DNA from: Massilibacteroides sp. | GTDB lineage: Bacteria > Bacteroidota > Bacteroidia > Bacteroidales > Tannerellaceae | DNA length: 50,515 nucleotides | Direction of reading: 5' to 3' | NCBI RefSeq assembly: GCF_028705895.1 | Contig: NZ_JAQWCQ010000022.1 | Coordinates: 1-50,515 of the forward strand | Shown here: piece by piece, positions 17,163-26,600 of the stretch | Layout: every line of letters begins with the position of its first letter | How positions within the stretch are numbered: position 1 is the first letter of the stretch | Notes under the pieces: model-generated | Told to the model about the DNA's origin: nothing | The model's input: the letters and a program-made list of their open reading frames with translations, nothing else | Database searches by the model: none | Translations under genes and position numbers: made by a program

Positions 17163-19652
17163 ATGAGAACACTACATATACTAATACTATTATTGACGTC
17201 CCCGATTCTCGTTTTCGCTCAGATAGAAGAATCAGGAGACATTCATCCAGCCAGCGTCAGGAGAGGTGAAATTTCCGCGAAATGGATAGACCGCGCTACA
17301 CTTAATGGAAAAGCAGAAAGACCGGACAGCAAAGATTTACTTTGGTATAGAAAGTCGGCTACTGTATGGGAGGAAGCTCTACCTTTAGGAAATGGCCGGC
17401 TTGGAGCAATGATCTTTGGAGGAGTGGCTGATGAACGAATCCAGATTAATGACAATACGCTATGGGATGGATTCCCCATGGAACGAAATAACCCAAAGGC
17501 TTTAACGTCACTACCGGAAATACAGCGTTTGCTTTTCGAAAATAAAAACAAAGAAGCTGTTGACCTTGCAGGAGAAACCTTAATGGGAATACCTGCAAGA
17601 ATAAAGCCATATCAATCTTTGGGCGAAATATGGTTCGACACCCCAATAGTTAATGCGAATAATTATGTGCGAAGCCTTGACTTATCCACAGGTATAGTTT
17701 CTGTCACATATAGTTCGGAAAATGTTCAATATAAACGTGAATATTTTGCATCCGCAGTTGATAGTGTTATCGTTGTTCGCTTTACAGCCAATAAAAATAA
17801 AAAAATAAATCTTAATCTAACGATGCGTAGGGCACAAGATGCTGTATGTGAACCCGATCCAAACGATAAAAACAGTTTATTATTAAAAGGGCGCATCCAC
17901 GCAGAAGATAAGAACGGCATAGAACGTGGTCTCCAATTTGCAGCTAAAATAAAGGCCCTTACGGAGAAAGGAACAGTTGAAGTACGCGATAGTTTCTTAC
18001 AAATTAAAAATGCAAATACCCTGACTTTATACATTAGCGGTTCTACAAATTATCCGAGTTTTAAGAAATTAAAGCAAGGGGTTACGACCCTATCTGTTAA
18101 TCCACAAGAAACGTGTTCTTTATTGATTGAGAAGGTTGAAAATAAATCCTACGATAAGGTAAGGAAAGACCATATTCAGGATCATCAGCAATATTACAAT
18201 CGGGTCTCTTTAGACTTGGGTTCTTCTCAACAGGAAAAGGAACTGACGACTGACGAACAACTTAAACAAGCCAAAGAAAAAGGAGAGCCAAGTTTAGGTT
18301 TGATAGAAACATACTTCAAGTTCGGGCGTTATTTATTAATCGCATCCTCTCGTCCAGGAGGAATGCCTGCAAACCTTCAAGGTCTTTGGGCTTGGCAGAT
18401 GACTCCTCCCTGGAGCTCGGACTATCACACAAATATAAATTTCCAAATGAATTACTGGCCTGCAGAGATAACCAACTTAAGTGAACTTCATATGCCTATG
18501 TTCGACTTAATGGATCTTTTAGCCAAAACAGGAAGAGCAACTGCTAAAAACACATACGGAGCAGACGGTTGGGTAGTTCATCACCTGACAGATGCATGGG
18601 GATTCACCACTCCTGCCGATGGACCGCAAGGGATATGGCCTGTCGGAGCAGCCTGGTTAGCGCAACATCCTTGGGAACATTATAATTTTACAGGAGATAA
18701 AGATTTCCTTTCAGAAAAAGCCTTTCCCTTGATGAAAGAAGCGGCACGATTCATTATGGACTTCTTGATTGAAGCTCCTGCCGGAACAGCTTATGCCGGT
18801 AAATTAGTTACAAACCCTTCGCACTCACCGGAAAATGCATTTTATCTACCTGACGGATCACAATCTGTCTTTACGTATGGATCAACAATGGATATAGAAA
18901 TCATACATGACCTACTAACGAATTGCATAGAAGCCTGTTCAATTTTAGACACAGATCCTTCTTTCAAGAAAGAATGCATGAAAACGTTAGACCGCCTACC
19001 TCCTATTCGGATTAGCAAAAAGAGTGGTCGTGTTATGGAATGGGTAGAAGATTACGAAGAAGTTGACCCTCATCACCGCCATACATCACATTTATTTGCA
19101 TTACATCCCGGGAACCAAATAACAGTACACGGCACCCCTGAATTAGCAGAAGCAGCTCGTAAAACACTAAACGCACGCGGCGATGGCGGAACTGGTTGGG
19201 GATTGGCATGGAAAATCAATATGTGGAACAGATTACACGACGGAGATCATGCCTATAAGTTACTTTCCGTTCTATTAAGCGAAAAGACATTACCAAATCT
19301 ATTTGACGACCATCCCCCATTCCAGATCGACGGAAATTTCGGAGCAACTGCAGCCATTGCTGAAATGCTATTGCAAAGTCAATTAGTAAAAGAAGATGGA
19401 AATTTTGAAATCCACCTTCTACCCTCACTCCCCACAGCATTCAAAAACGGATCTGTGAAAGGACTACGAGCAAGAGGAGGTTTCGTTGTTGATTTATCCT
19501 GGCAAGACAACAAACTGACAGAAGCGAGCGTACTATCCACAAATGGAGGAATACTTCATCTTAGACTGGGAGAAAACACGGTTACATACAAAACTCATAA
19601 AGGAGAAAAGCTAAATTTATCACCAGAGCTCCGATCCTCAAAAAAAGAATAG
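17163..19652 (+). CDS. secreted GH95 family alpha-L-fucosidase
   Basis: A large glycoside hydrolase of family GH95, whose members remove alpha-1,2-linked L-fucose or, in some branches, L-galactose from glycans. A signal peptide covers about residues 1-20 ([17 protein letters not shown]). The N-terminal beta domain starts [20 protein letters not shown] with [10 protein letters not shown]. The catalytic (alpha/alpha)6 barrel includes [47 protein letters not shown] and [14 protein letters not shown], with [19 protein letters not shown] near the end. ATG at 17163 is preferred to the GTG two codons earlier because it begins the signal peptide. No SusC/SusD pair is adjacent, so it is an orphan enzyme rather than part of a visible utilisation locus. 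Confidence 0.93.
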   Translation: MRTLHILILLLTSPILVFAQIEESGDIHPASVRRGEISAKWIDRATLNGKAERPDSKDLLWYRKSATVWEEALPLGNGRLGAMIFGGVADERIQINDNTLWDGFPMERNNPKALTSLPEIQRLLFENKNKEAVDLAGETLMGIPARIKPYQSLGEIWFDTPIVNANNYVRSLDLSTGIVSVTYSSENVQYKREYFASAVDSVIVVRFTANKNKKINLNLTMRRAQDAVCEPDPNDKNSLLLKGRIHAEDKNGIERGLQFAAKIKALTEKGTVEVRDSFLQIKNANTLTLYISGSTNYPSFKKLKQGVTTLSVNPQETCSLLIEKVENKSYDKVRKDHIQDHQQYYNRVSLDLGSSQQEKELTTDEQLKQAKEKGEPSLGLIETYFKFGRYLLIASSRPGGMPANLQGLWAWQMTPPWSSDYHTNINFQMNYWPAEITNLSELHMPMFDLMDLLAKTGRATAKNTYGADGWVVHHLTDAWGFTTPADGPQGIWPVGAAWLAQHPWEHYNFTGDKDFLSEKAFPLMKEAARFIMDFLIEAPAGTAYAGKLVTNPSHSPENAFYLPDGSQSVFTYGSTMDIEIIHDLLTNCIEACSILDTDPSFKKECMKTLDRLPPIRISKKSGRVMEWVEDYEEVDPHHRHTSHLFALHPGNQITVHGTPELAEAARKTLNARGDGGTGWGLAWKINMWNRLHDGDHAYKLLSVLLSEKTLPNLFDDHPPFQIDGNFGATAAIAEMLLQSQLVKEDGNFEIHLLPSLPTAFKNGSVKGLRARGGFVVDLSWQDNKLTEASVLSTNGGILHLRLGENTVTYKTHKGEKLNLSPELRSSKKE

Positions 19653-19995
19653 ACTGACATAAAAAACATCTTTTGTCTTCTTCGCGTTAATTTCTCTATT
19701 GATCTTCCATAGAAAACAAAACGTCATTAAAGAGGTATATAGATCGGAATGGGGTAATTTGCGAATCTTTTTTTATATGTTTGTAACTCTTTCATGTTCC
19801 TTCATTTGAAATTTCAGATGCGTTTGCTCTAAGCTATTGGTTTGAAAAAATCAAAATGTTGGCAAATCACCTATTTTTGCGTCAGATTAATATCGGTCAC
19901 AAATAAGGCTTTTGGGGCTGACTTCTCTAACAAAATAACGAAACATGTGCCTGAAGAGCAGAATTCGGGAGATGTTGTTTAAATCACATTATCCG

Positions 19996-20249
19996 GCATG
20001 TCCGTTTTTTCAAGATTTGTAAAAAGTAAAAAATCCAAAATTACGCTACTCTTTTTTGAAGATAAAGGATATATTTCGAAAGATAACCTTTATTTTTTGG
20101 AATACAACCTTTATTTTTTTGGTGAAAAAACGGTCTTTCTTTGTCATTATGGAATATTTATTGGTTTGAAACTATATAAACGAAAGAAAAATGAGGTTAA
20201 GTGCTTTTGAAGTGCGTAAGCAAAATGGTTAAAATAGTTTCTTTTTGTC
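19996..20249 (+). repeat. diverged intergenic repeat, copy B
   Basis: This is the partner of copy A at 407-670, in the same orientation. Conserved blocks include GCATGTCC, CTACTC-TTTTTT, AAAGGATATATTTC, ATAACCTTT, AATATTTATT and GCGTAAG. In this copy the hairpin AAAGGATAT/ATAACCTTT is followed by ATTTTTT, giving it the look of a rho-independent terminator. A -7-like TATTTTTG lies about 120 bases upstream, so a short RNA cannot be excluded. Confidence 0.5.
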
Positions 20250-20325
20250 TTGTCTTCATGTGTTTCGCCAAAGACCAAATCAGATATAAAAAAATAGAGA
20301 ATAAATTCAAAACAGATTCTTACTT

Positions 20326-20405
20326 GAAATCAGAGAATTATATTTTATCAATCGAACTATAGTAGACTTGAAATAATAAGGTCTTAATTATAATTCTCTG
20401 ATTTC
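20326..20405. repeat. 17-base perfect inverted repeat with 46-base centre
   Basis: Arms at 20326-20342 (GAAATCAGAGAATTATA) and 20389-20405 are perfect reverse complements. The right arm ends 18 bases from the stop of the minus-strand gene at 20424. It could be a long stem acting as a terminator for that gene or the terminal repeats of a roughly 80-base MITE-like insertion. No transposase or clear target duplication is visible. Confidence 0.65.
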
Positions 20406-20423
20406 TTTCCTCTTATCTCCCCT

Positions 20424-20984
20424 CTACACCTCCAACAAATCCTCATTAATCTCCTCAATCAGAAACTCATAAACTTCGTCCCAGGTTTCGCCTTTTAAGA
20501 GGGCGTATTGGTCACGGAAGAATTTGGCATCCTCACTGTTCGGTTTGTTTGCGAGAACGTCTTTCATGTGTTGGAACATCATAAAGCCGCCAATGTCCTC
20601 AGGTGGACAGGCTCCTTTGCCGGCCAGACAGACGGCTTTGAGTGCTAATTCGGGCGAGATAGTTTCGAGGGTGATCAGGTGTTCCCAGCTGTCTCCGAAA
20701 TCATAGACGTAGGTATAAGTTTGTCCTTCGGCATTGAAGATGTCTTGTAATTTGGTTTTGCCGGCATCATAATCTACCGGCCAATCATCATCCGGAATGG
20801 ATATAAGTGGTTTTGAACCGAAGCCTTTGGGTGAAAACAAATATAAGTGGCAGTCTTCCCATTGGAAGACGGTCTGAATCACATCGTGGAAACGTTCAAA
20901 TGTAAAATTTGAGGGTACTAATACTCGCCGCCAAACAGGAGGCTTGGTTATTCCTTTTAGTTGTATTTTAAATTGGAAAAGCAT
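20424..20984 (-). CDS. plasmid pRiA4b ORF-3 family protein
   Basis: A 186-residue soluble protein of the pRiA4b ORF-3-like family (also annotated near IS1096 as a passenger protein). Family motifs are FKIQLKGITKPPVWRRVLVP at the N-terminus, FERFHDVIQTVFQWEDCHLYLF, YVYDFGDSWEHLITLE in the centre, and GKGACPPEDIGG toward the C-terminus. The molecular role of the family is not established. The gene is often found near mobile or plasmid DNA. Here it is isolated among intergenic repeats and next to a Cas6 relic, which fits an accessory region. The start at 20984 is the first ATG before the conserved block. Confidence 0.88.
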   Translation of the reverse strand: MLFQFKIQLKGITKPPVWRRVLVPSNFTFERFHDVIQTVFQWEDCHLYLFSPKGFGSKPLISIPDDDWPVDYDAGKTKLQDIFNAEGQTYTYVYDFGDSWEHLITLETISPELALKAVCLAGKGACPPEDIGGFMMFQHMKDVLANKPNSEDAKFFRDQYALLKGETWDEVYEFLIEEINEDLLEV

Positions 20985-21033
20985 GTTTTTTTGTTTTTAT
21001 ATTATTAATCATACCTTTTACAAAAAAAATTAG

Positions 21034-21107
21034 AAGAGCTTGGAAACGAAAGTTGAGGAGCCTGGAAACAAAAGTTGAAGAGCCTGGAAACGAAAGTTGA
21101 AGAGCCT
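21034..21107. repeat. 22-base tandem repeat, about 3.4 copies
   Basis: Units at 21034-21055, 21056-21077 and 21078-21099 share the consensus AAGAGCCTGGAAACGAAAGT plus TG, with one to two substitutions. A fourth unit breaks down after AAGAGCCT. There are no spacers, so it is not a CRISPR array. It lies between the Cas6 relic and the pRiA4b ORF-3-like gene, upstream of the latter. Confidence 0.85.
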
Positions 21108-21213
21108 CAAAATTTCCAGAAATACTATCTAAACCCTAAGTTCAAACATAAATAATTAAAAATCAATCTGATATACTTAGCATAAAAACAGATGGGTAAA
21201 TATAAATTTGCAA

Positions 21214-21606
21214 TTACCCAATCATGCCAAATCCCATACTTCCTTTTTCTCCTAATCCTACGTCAAAGGCTAACTGCATTAGTGGTTCGTCTGCTTTAAG
21301 ACGAAAGGTGTAGGTATAGCCTTTGATTTTTGTCTGGGCAGGAGTGTCTGCTTTAATGGTTATCAGGCGTGAGTTTGCTCGAGAGAGTAGATCGAAACTG
21401 AATTCGTCCGATCCCGTGTATTCATGTTTATAGTATGTTTTATATTTTTCTTTGAGATTTTTGAGGAGACAATCTCCATAAGCATAAGCCTTATCAGCTT
21501 TACCAATAACATGATAAATCCATGAAGAGAGAGGGTATAAATAATTTATAGGAAGCTTATTCCCTGATATGTTTTTTTTAACAGCTATTTTTATTTTAAA
21601 TCTCAT
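21214..21606 (-). pseudogene. cas6: internally deleted Cas6-like endoribonuclease (orphan, probably a relic)
   Basis: The 130-residue product joins the two ends of a Cas6 protein. Residues 1-42 (starting MRFKIKIAVKK, then GNKLPINYLYPLSSWIYHVI and ADKAYA) match the Cas6 N-terminus. Residues 47-130 match the C-terminal half, with LITIKADTPAQTKIKGY and the Gly-rich loop GLGEKGSMGFGMI. Full-length Cas6 is about 220-270 residues, so roughly 100 central residues are missing in frame. The lost part includes the segment after ADKAYA where the catalytic His is usually found. No other cas gene or CRISPR array is in the window. A -7-like TATCTTTG (21636-21643 on this strand) remains, so it may still be expressed. 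A reduced but functional protein is possible but unproven. Confidence 0.75.
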
Positions 21607-21635
21607 ATTCCTCTTATATTAAAATAGAGTTCTTT

Positions 21636-21643
21636 CAAAGATA
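21636..21643 (-). promoter_or_regulatory. -7 promoter element of the Cas6-like gene
   Basis: Read on the minus strand this is TATCTTTG, a good TAnnTTTG match, ending 29 bases before the ATG. No clear -33 element was identified. Confidence 0.45.
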
Positions 21644-21728
21644 GAAGATCGCTTTTAATATATCAAGTAAATTCGCTGTTTTTTGATGTAAGGACGTGAT
21701 TGTCACATCCTCATACATCAAAAAAAAA

Positions 21729-22280
21729 TCAGTTGTATCTTTTGGCTGCTTCGTAAACATCATCTAACAGACCTTCCACAAAGAAAAATGTGGCGTTACA
21801 AAATAACGATGGGTCTTTTATGGAGGGGACTTTATTCTCTTTACCGTTATTAGCAATTACGGATTCTGCCGGATAGCTCCTATATCTTGTTCCTTTATCC
21901 GGATCGTATTGATAAGTAAGGTTTTTCACTTCTACTTTGTAATTATTATCGAAACAGGATATATACATTTTATATTTTAGTATTGTTTTATCGGTATCAT
22001 TCAACAGAAGTTCAACTCTGGAGCTGACTAATATAGTTTTTCTTCCTTTATTACATGATACACTTGAGATAAAAACATCTTTCCCATATTCTTCCTTAGC
22101 CCACTCGCTTATCGCATTATATAATCCGTCCTGAGTTGCTCCTGTCATTTTTATATCATCCGTATAACAGATCTTTCCTTCTTTCTCAGGTGCACAAGCT
22201 TCTACTTTCCCTTTATTTCCTTGTGCAAAGCAAAGAACGGGGAGAAGAAAGAACAATATTGAAGTAATTCTTATTTTCAT
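21729..22280 (-). CDS. secreted DUF4468-type protein
   Basis: A 183-residue protein with a cleavable signal peptide at about 1-19 (ITSILFFLLPVLCFAQ), then a domain resembling DUF4468, a TBP-like fold found in Bacteroidota exported proteins. The match rests on the pattern seen again in the upstream gene: an opening GKICYTDDIKMTGATQDGLY, ISEWAKEEYG, a strand ending in LVSSRVELLL, and YKMYISCFDNNYKVEVKNL. Function is unknown. It is 6 bases downstream of the DUF4468-flavin reductase gene and shares its domain, so the two form an operon, probably from a duplication. The product likely acts in the periplasm. Confidence 0.75.
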   Translation of the reverse strand: MKIRITSILFFLLPVLCFAQGNKGKVEACAPEKEGKICYTDDIKMTGATQDGLYNAISEWAKEEYGKDVFISSVSCNKGRKTILVSSRVELLLNDTDKTILKYKMYISCFDNNYKVEVKNLTYQYDPDKGTRYRSYPAESVIANNGKENKVPSIKDPSLFCNATFFFVEGLLDDVYEAAKRYN

Positions 22281-22286
22281 GTCCTG

Positions 22287-23477
22287 TTATTTTATCCACA
22301 CATTTATGATTTCCCCGACAAACATCTTGTTGACTTGCTTGCCGATCCATTCTTTTCTGACTTCTTCGTTGGAGATAGACTCCTGACTTAATGGCTGTGA
22401 AACTAATTTGCGACATTCAATAATCATCCACGCTTCATTGAATGCTTTGCTTCCGGATGGGGTGGTAATTGGAGTCAGTCCTGTTTCCTTTATTTTATCT
22501 TTATCTTTCCCTGAATTATTACCACAATACAAGAGTACGTCCCGGTAAGCTTCCGTATAGAAGGAAAGAGTGTATGTCTCATACTTTTCCATCAGAGGAT
22601 AGGTATATCGGGTTGGATTGATAAAACAGAACGCTGCCGGTTTACCAAACAGGTAACCCAAACCGCCCCAACTGGCCGTCATCATATTAAATTCGCTATT
22701 ATTTCCGGCTGTTATCAGCATCCAGTCTTGCGACAGCATCTTGATTATATTACCGGGAATATTTTCCGCTCGTATTTGTTTGTATCCTTCAAGCGCAGCA
22801 TTCACGGTTTGCGAACCCGCAGCAGCTACAACGGGAGCTGTTTCTTTCTTTTCACGAATTACAGGGACAGAGGCAACTGGCTCCACCGGTACAACGGTAA
22901 CAACTCTTGCCGTAGATACGTCGGGTTTTGCAACAGCCAAACTCGTTGCCACGTTATCAAATAAGTCATTAATAAAGTCAATCGTACCTTTTCTGAACTT
23001 TCCATTAATTCTGTTTAACTTACCTTTACTCAGAGCCGCTTCATCAGTGATCCATTCTTCAGCAACATATTTCTCCGGTTCACGTTGATATGACACATTA
23101 TATTCATAGCGTATTCCATTCACTTTAATACGAAGTTGGCCATCTTCACAATGCATCAGAACCCGATACGACATCAGACTTCGGTCTAAAGACAAAGCAG
23201 AACTTGTAAAAACAAGATAATCTTCACCAACAGCAGCCAGATCGCCTTTCTCAGCATCAGAAAAAACCACACGGCTATTTTCATTATTAAAACGTTCGCC
23301 AGCCCAGTCAGCAGCCAGATCAAAAACACGCTCTTTAGATTGCTGAGGCAAGCTAAAAACTTTCTCGAAAACAACCTTACCGTCAACTTCAGGTACACTA
23401 CCTGTCAAATATTTAGCGTCATCCTGCGCAACGCCGGAAAAAGAGATCAAAAGAAAAAGAATAAGTATCTGCTTCAT
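22287..23477 (-). CDS. secreted DUF4468 and flavin reductase-like fusion protein
   Basis: A 396-residue two-domain protein. Residues 1-18 are a signal peptide (MKQILILFLLISFSGVAQ), and about 20-175 form a DUF4468 domain with VDGKVVFEKVFSLPQQS, VFDLAADWAGERF and YRVLMHCEDGQLRIKVNGI. A Val/Pro-rich linker follows at about 190-230. The C-terminal 180 residues match flavin reductase-like FMN-binding split-barrel proteins, with SQDWMLITAGN, MMTASWGGLGYLF, FINPTRYTYPLMEKYETYTL and FKMFVGEI-like NKMFVGEIINVW at the end. The open frame extends 60 codons further upstream, but ATG at 23477 is chosen because it starts the signal peptide. A TATCTTTG -7 element lies 31 bases before it. A secreted flavin reductase domain is unusual. 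Confidence 0.82.
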   Translation of the reverse strand: MKQILILFLLISFSGVAQDDAKYLTGSVPEVDGKVVFEKVFSLPQQSKERVFDLAADWAGERFNNENSRVVFSDAEKGDLAAVGEDYLVFTSSALSLDRSLMSYRVLMHCEDGQLRIKVNGIRYEYNVSYQREPEKYVAEEWITDEAALSKGKLNRINGKFRKGTIDFINDLFDNVATSLAVAKPDVSTARVVTVVPVEPVASVPVIREKKETAPVVAAAGSQTVNAALEGYKQIRAENIPGNIIKMLSQDWMLITAGNNSEFNMMTASWGGLGYLFGKPAAFCFINPTRYTYPLMEKYETYTLSFYTEAYRDVLLYCGNNSGKDKDKIKETGLTPITTPSGSKAFNEAWMIIECRKLVSQPLSQESISNEEVRKEWIGKQVNKMFVGEIINVWIK

Positions 23478-23508
23478 ATAACATAAAAGTTTGGGGATAT
23501 ACCACAAA

Positions 23509-23516
23509 CAAAGATA
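23509..23516 (-). promoter_or_regulatory. -7 promoter element of the DUF4468 operon
   Basis: Read on the minus strand this is TATCTTTG, ending 31 bases before the chosen ATG at 23477. It supports that start over the longer open frame, because the longer frame would begin upstream of this promoter. Confidence 0.5.
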
Positions 23517-23590
23517 TGTAATTCCATTTGAATAAATCAGTGTGAGGCAAATATTTAATTCAAATATATCATAAGCAAAGAAAAAAAAAC

Positions 23591-23598
23591 TATATTTG
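23591..23598 (+). promoter_or_regulatory. -7 promoter element of secDF (TATATTTG)
   Basis: TATATTTG followed by CA is a strong Bacteroidota -7 match, 53 bases before the secDF ATG. No TTTG is seen at the ideal -33 distance. Confidence 0.6.
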
Positions 23599-23651
23599 CA
23601 CCCTGTGAAAAAACGAATAATAATATAATAACATAAACAATAAAGATTCAA

Positions 23652-26600
23652 ATGCAAAACAAAGGATTTGTAAAGGTCTTTGCTACGCTTCTTACGCTTG
23701 TTTGTTTGTTCTACCTGTCATTCTCATTTGTGACCAGGCATTACAACAGCAAAGCCGCTGAGTATGCTAATGGAGACCCCGCGAAGGAGAGCCATTATTT
23801 GGACTCGCTATCTACTCAGAAAGTTTGGCTGGGTTATACCCTTAAAGAATGCCGTGAAAAGGAAATCAGTCTTGGTCTTGACCTTAAAGGCGGGATGAAT
23901 GTTGTTCTTGAGCTTAATGTTGCAGACGTTATCCGCTCATTATCGAACAATAATCAGGATGAGAATTTTAATCAGGCATTAACGTCTGCTTACCAACGTC
24001 AGGCTGCGAGTCAGAAAGGGTTCATCGATTTGTTTGTAGAAGAATATAAGAAGTTAGAACCAAACGGCCGTCTTGCTTCAATCTTCAGCACATTTGAACT
24101 AAAAGAAAAAATTACTCCTCAAAGTACAGATGCACAAGTTGTATCAGTTCTTCGTGAAGAGCTAAAGAGCGCAATTGATAATTCATTTAACGTTTTACGT
24201 ACCCGTATCGACCGCTTTGGTGTTGTTTCTCCGAATATACAACGTTTGGAAACAACCGGTCGTATTTTGGTTGAACTACCAGGAGTAAAAGAACCGGAAC
24301 GTGTTCGTAAACTTCTTCAGGGTAGTGCAAACCTTGAGTTTTGGGAAACCTATACTTTACCTGAGATTTATCAGAACTTAGTTGCAGTAGACAATCTATT
24401 AGCTTCAACACTGAAAAATTCATCAGACGAGGCCGCAAAAGATTCAACAGCGACTACAGAAGAAACATCGGCAACAGACGCAAAAGATGTTGCAGATACA
24501 GCCATTACAGACACAGCAAACACAAACGAAGCAGATTCTCTGCTGGCAGAGATTTCTGGTGCGCAAGAAGATGAAAAAGGTCAGTCTTTTGAGGAATTCT
24601 CAAAAGAGCATCCGCTTTTTGCAAGACTTCAGATCAATCAGTATAACGGTCAGTTATCTCCGGGAACGGTGGTTGGTTATGCTCATGTAAGTGATATGGC
24701 CATCATCAATGAATATCTCGAGATGAAACAAGTTAAAGACTTGCTTCCACGCAATCTTTCTCTGAAGTGGGGAGTTAAAGCGGTGGACGAGAAAGAGACT
24801 TTGTATGAATTATATGCCATAAAATCAACCAACCGTGACGGCACTCCTGCTCTTGGAGGTGATGTAGTAACGGATGCGAATGCAGACTTTGTACAACAAG
24901 CGGGACGCTCAGAGCAACAGGTGAGTATGAGCATGAATGCGGAAGGAGCAAAAGCATGGGCTAAATTGACAAAAGAAAATATCGGCAAGTCTGTTGCGAT
25001 TATCCTTGACGGCATGGTTTACTCTGCTCCGGTTGTAAATCAAGAAATTACCGGAGGACGTTCACAGATCAGCGGACACTTTACTCCGGAGGAAGCGAAA
25101 GACCTTGCTAACGTACTTAAGTCAGGTAAGATGGCAGCGTCTATTCATATTGTACAAGAAGATGTTGTTGGTCCTTCTCTGGGACAAGAAGCAATTAGTT
25201 CGGGAGTTCTTTCTTTTGTTTTAGCCTTGATCGTACTATTCTTGTATATGTGCGTGTATTATGGTTTGATTCCTGGTTTGATTGCAAATGCAGCATTATT
25301 AATTAACGTATTCTTCACAATGGGTGTACTTGCCTCGTTCCAGGCAGTTTTAACCTTGCCGGGTATTGCGGGTATGGTGTTAACATTGGCGATGGCTGTG
25401 GATGCAAATGTGTTGATATACGAACGCACAAAAGAAGAACTTCGTGCCGGAAAATCGTTAGGAAAGGCAATTCAGGACGGTTACCAGAATGCTTTTTCTG
25501 CAATTTTTGATGCCAATGTTACGTCTATTCTTACAGGGTTTGTTTTGTTCTACTTCGGAACAGGTCCGATTCGTGGATTTGCCACAACAATGATTATCGG
25601 TTTGTTTGCATCATTCTTAACTGCAGTATTCTTGACTCGTATTGTTTATGAGGCATTAATTGCGAAAGACAAACTTAAGAATATTACATTTACGACCTCT
25701 TTAACAAAGAACCTTCTGGCCAACGTAAACTTCAACTTCTTAGGAAAGAGAAAAGTAGGTTACCTGATACCGGTAGTTCTTATTGTATTAGGAGCGATTT
25801 CGATGATGACAATCGGGCTGAACAACGGTATTGACTTCACAGGTGGACGTAACTATATTGTACGTTTTGATCAGGAAGTAACAACAGATAATGTTCGTGA
25901 TTTATTAAATGAAAATTTGGATGGTGCAGTAAATGTTATTACGATCGGAACCTCAAATCAGGTTCGTATCTCTACTAACTATAAGATTGCAGATAGTGAT
26001 CCCGCAGTTGATCAGGAAATTGAAAACAAACTTTATACGGGATTAAGCAACTTATTACCGGCAGGGACAACATTAGACCAATTCAAAGAAACGTATATAC
26101 AGAGTTCACAGAAGGTAGGTCCGAGCATGGCAGACGATATCAAGAATAGTGCTATTATTGCCGTTGTATTCTCAATGGTCTGCATGGCATTGTATATTTT
26201 ACTCCGGTTCCGTGATTTCGCATTCTCCGTAGGGGTATTTGTTTCTGTTCTGATGGTAACGTTGTGTATTATCTCACTATATACATTATTATGGAAGATC
26301 TTGCCTTTCTCTATGGAAGTAGATCAGACATTTATTGCGGCTATTCTTACCATTATCGGCTATTCGATCAATGATACGGTGGTTGTATTCGACCGTATTC
26401 GTGAGACAACAGCAATCTATCCTAAACGAGATCGTTTCCAGGTGATCAATCACGCATTGAACTCAACATTAGGACGTACATTAAGTACTTCTCTTTCTAC
26501 ATTCCTTGTTGTGTTGTGTATCTTCACGCTTGGTGGTAGTACAATTCGTAGTTTCACGTTTGCAATCTTAGTTGGGGTAGTTTTAGGAACTTATTCAACC

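Larger units (their letters stand above)
19653..20423. other. long intergenic region with repeats
   Basis: This 771-base AT-rich gap between GH95 and the pRiA4b ORF-3-like gene has no convincing gene. It holds a TATTTTTG -7-like element at 19872-19879, the second copy of the intergenic repeat at 19996-20249, and a 17-base inverted repeat at 20326-20405. A 70-codon frame at 19998 is not conserved in the other repeat copy and is not called. Confidence 0.6.

Noticed and set aside
19998-20210. Small open frame of 70 codons rich in Lys and Phe
   Set aside because: It lies inside a repeat whose other copy (407-670) has a stop after four codons in the equivalent frame, composition is low-complexity, and no family is recognised.
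21034-21107. Possible CRISPR array next to the Cas6 relic
   Set aside because: The 22-base units are directly adjacent with no spacers, so this is a tandem repeat.
22287-23657. Longer N-terminus (60 extra codons) for the DUF4468-flavin reductase gene
   Set aside because: A clear signal peptide starts at 23477 and a -7 promoter element lies between the two possible starts. The extra part is composed of AT-rich upstream DNA.
24255-24570. Thr/Ala-rich acidic stretch in SecDF as a sign of a frameshift
   Set aside because: The reading frame is open and in register on both sides. Insertions in the SecD periplasmic region are plausible lineage variation.
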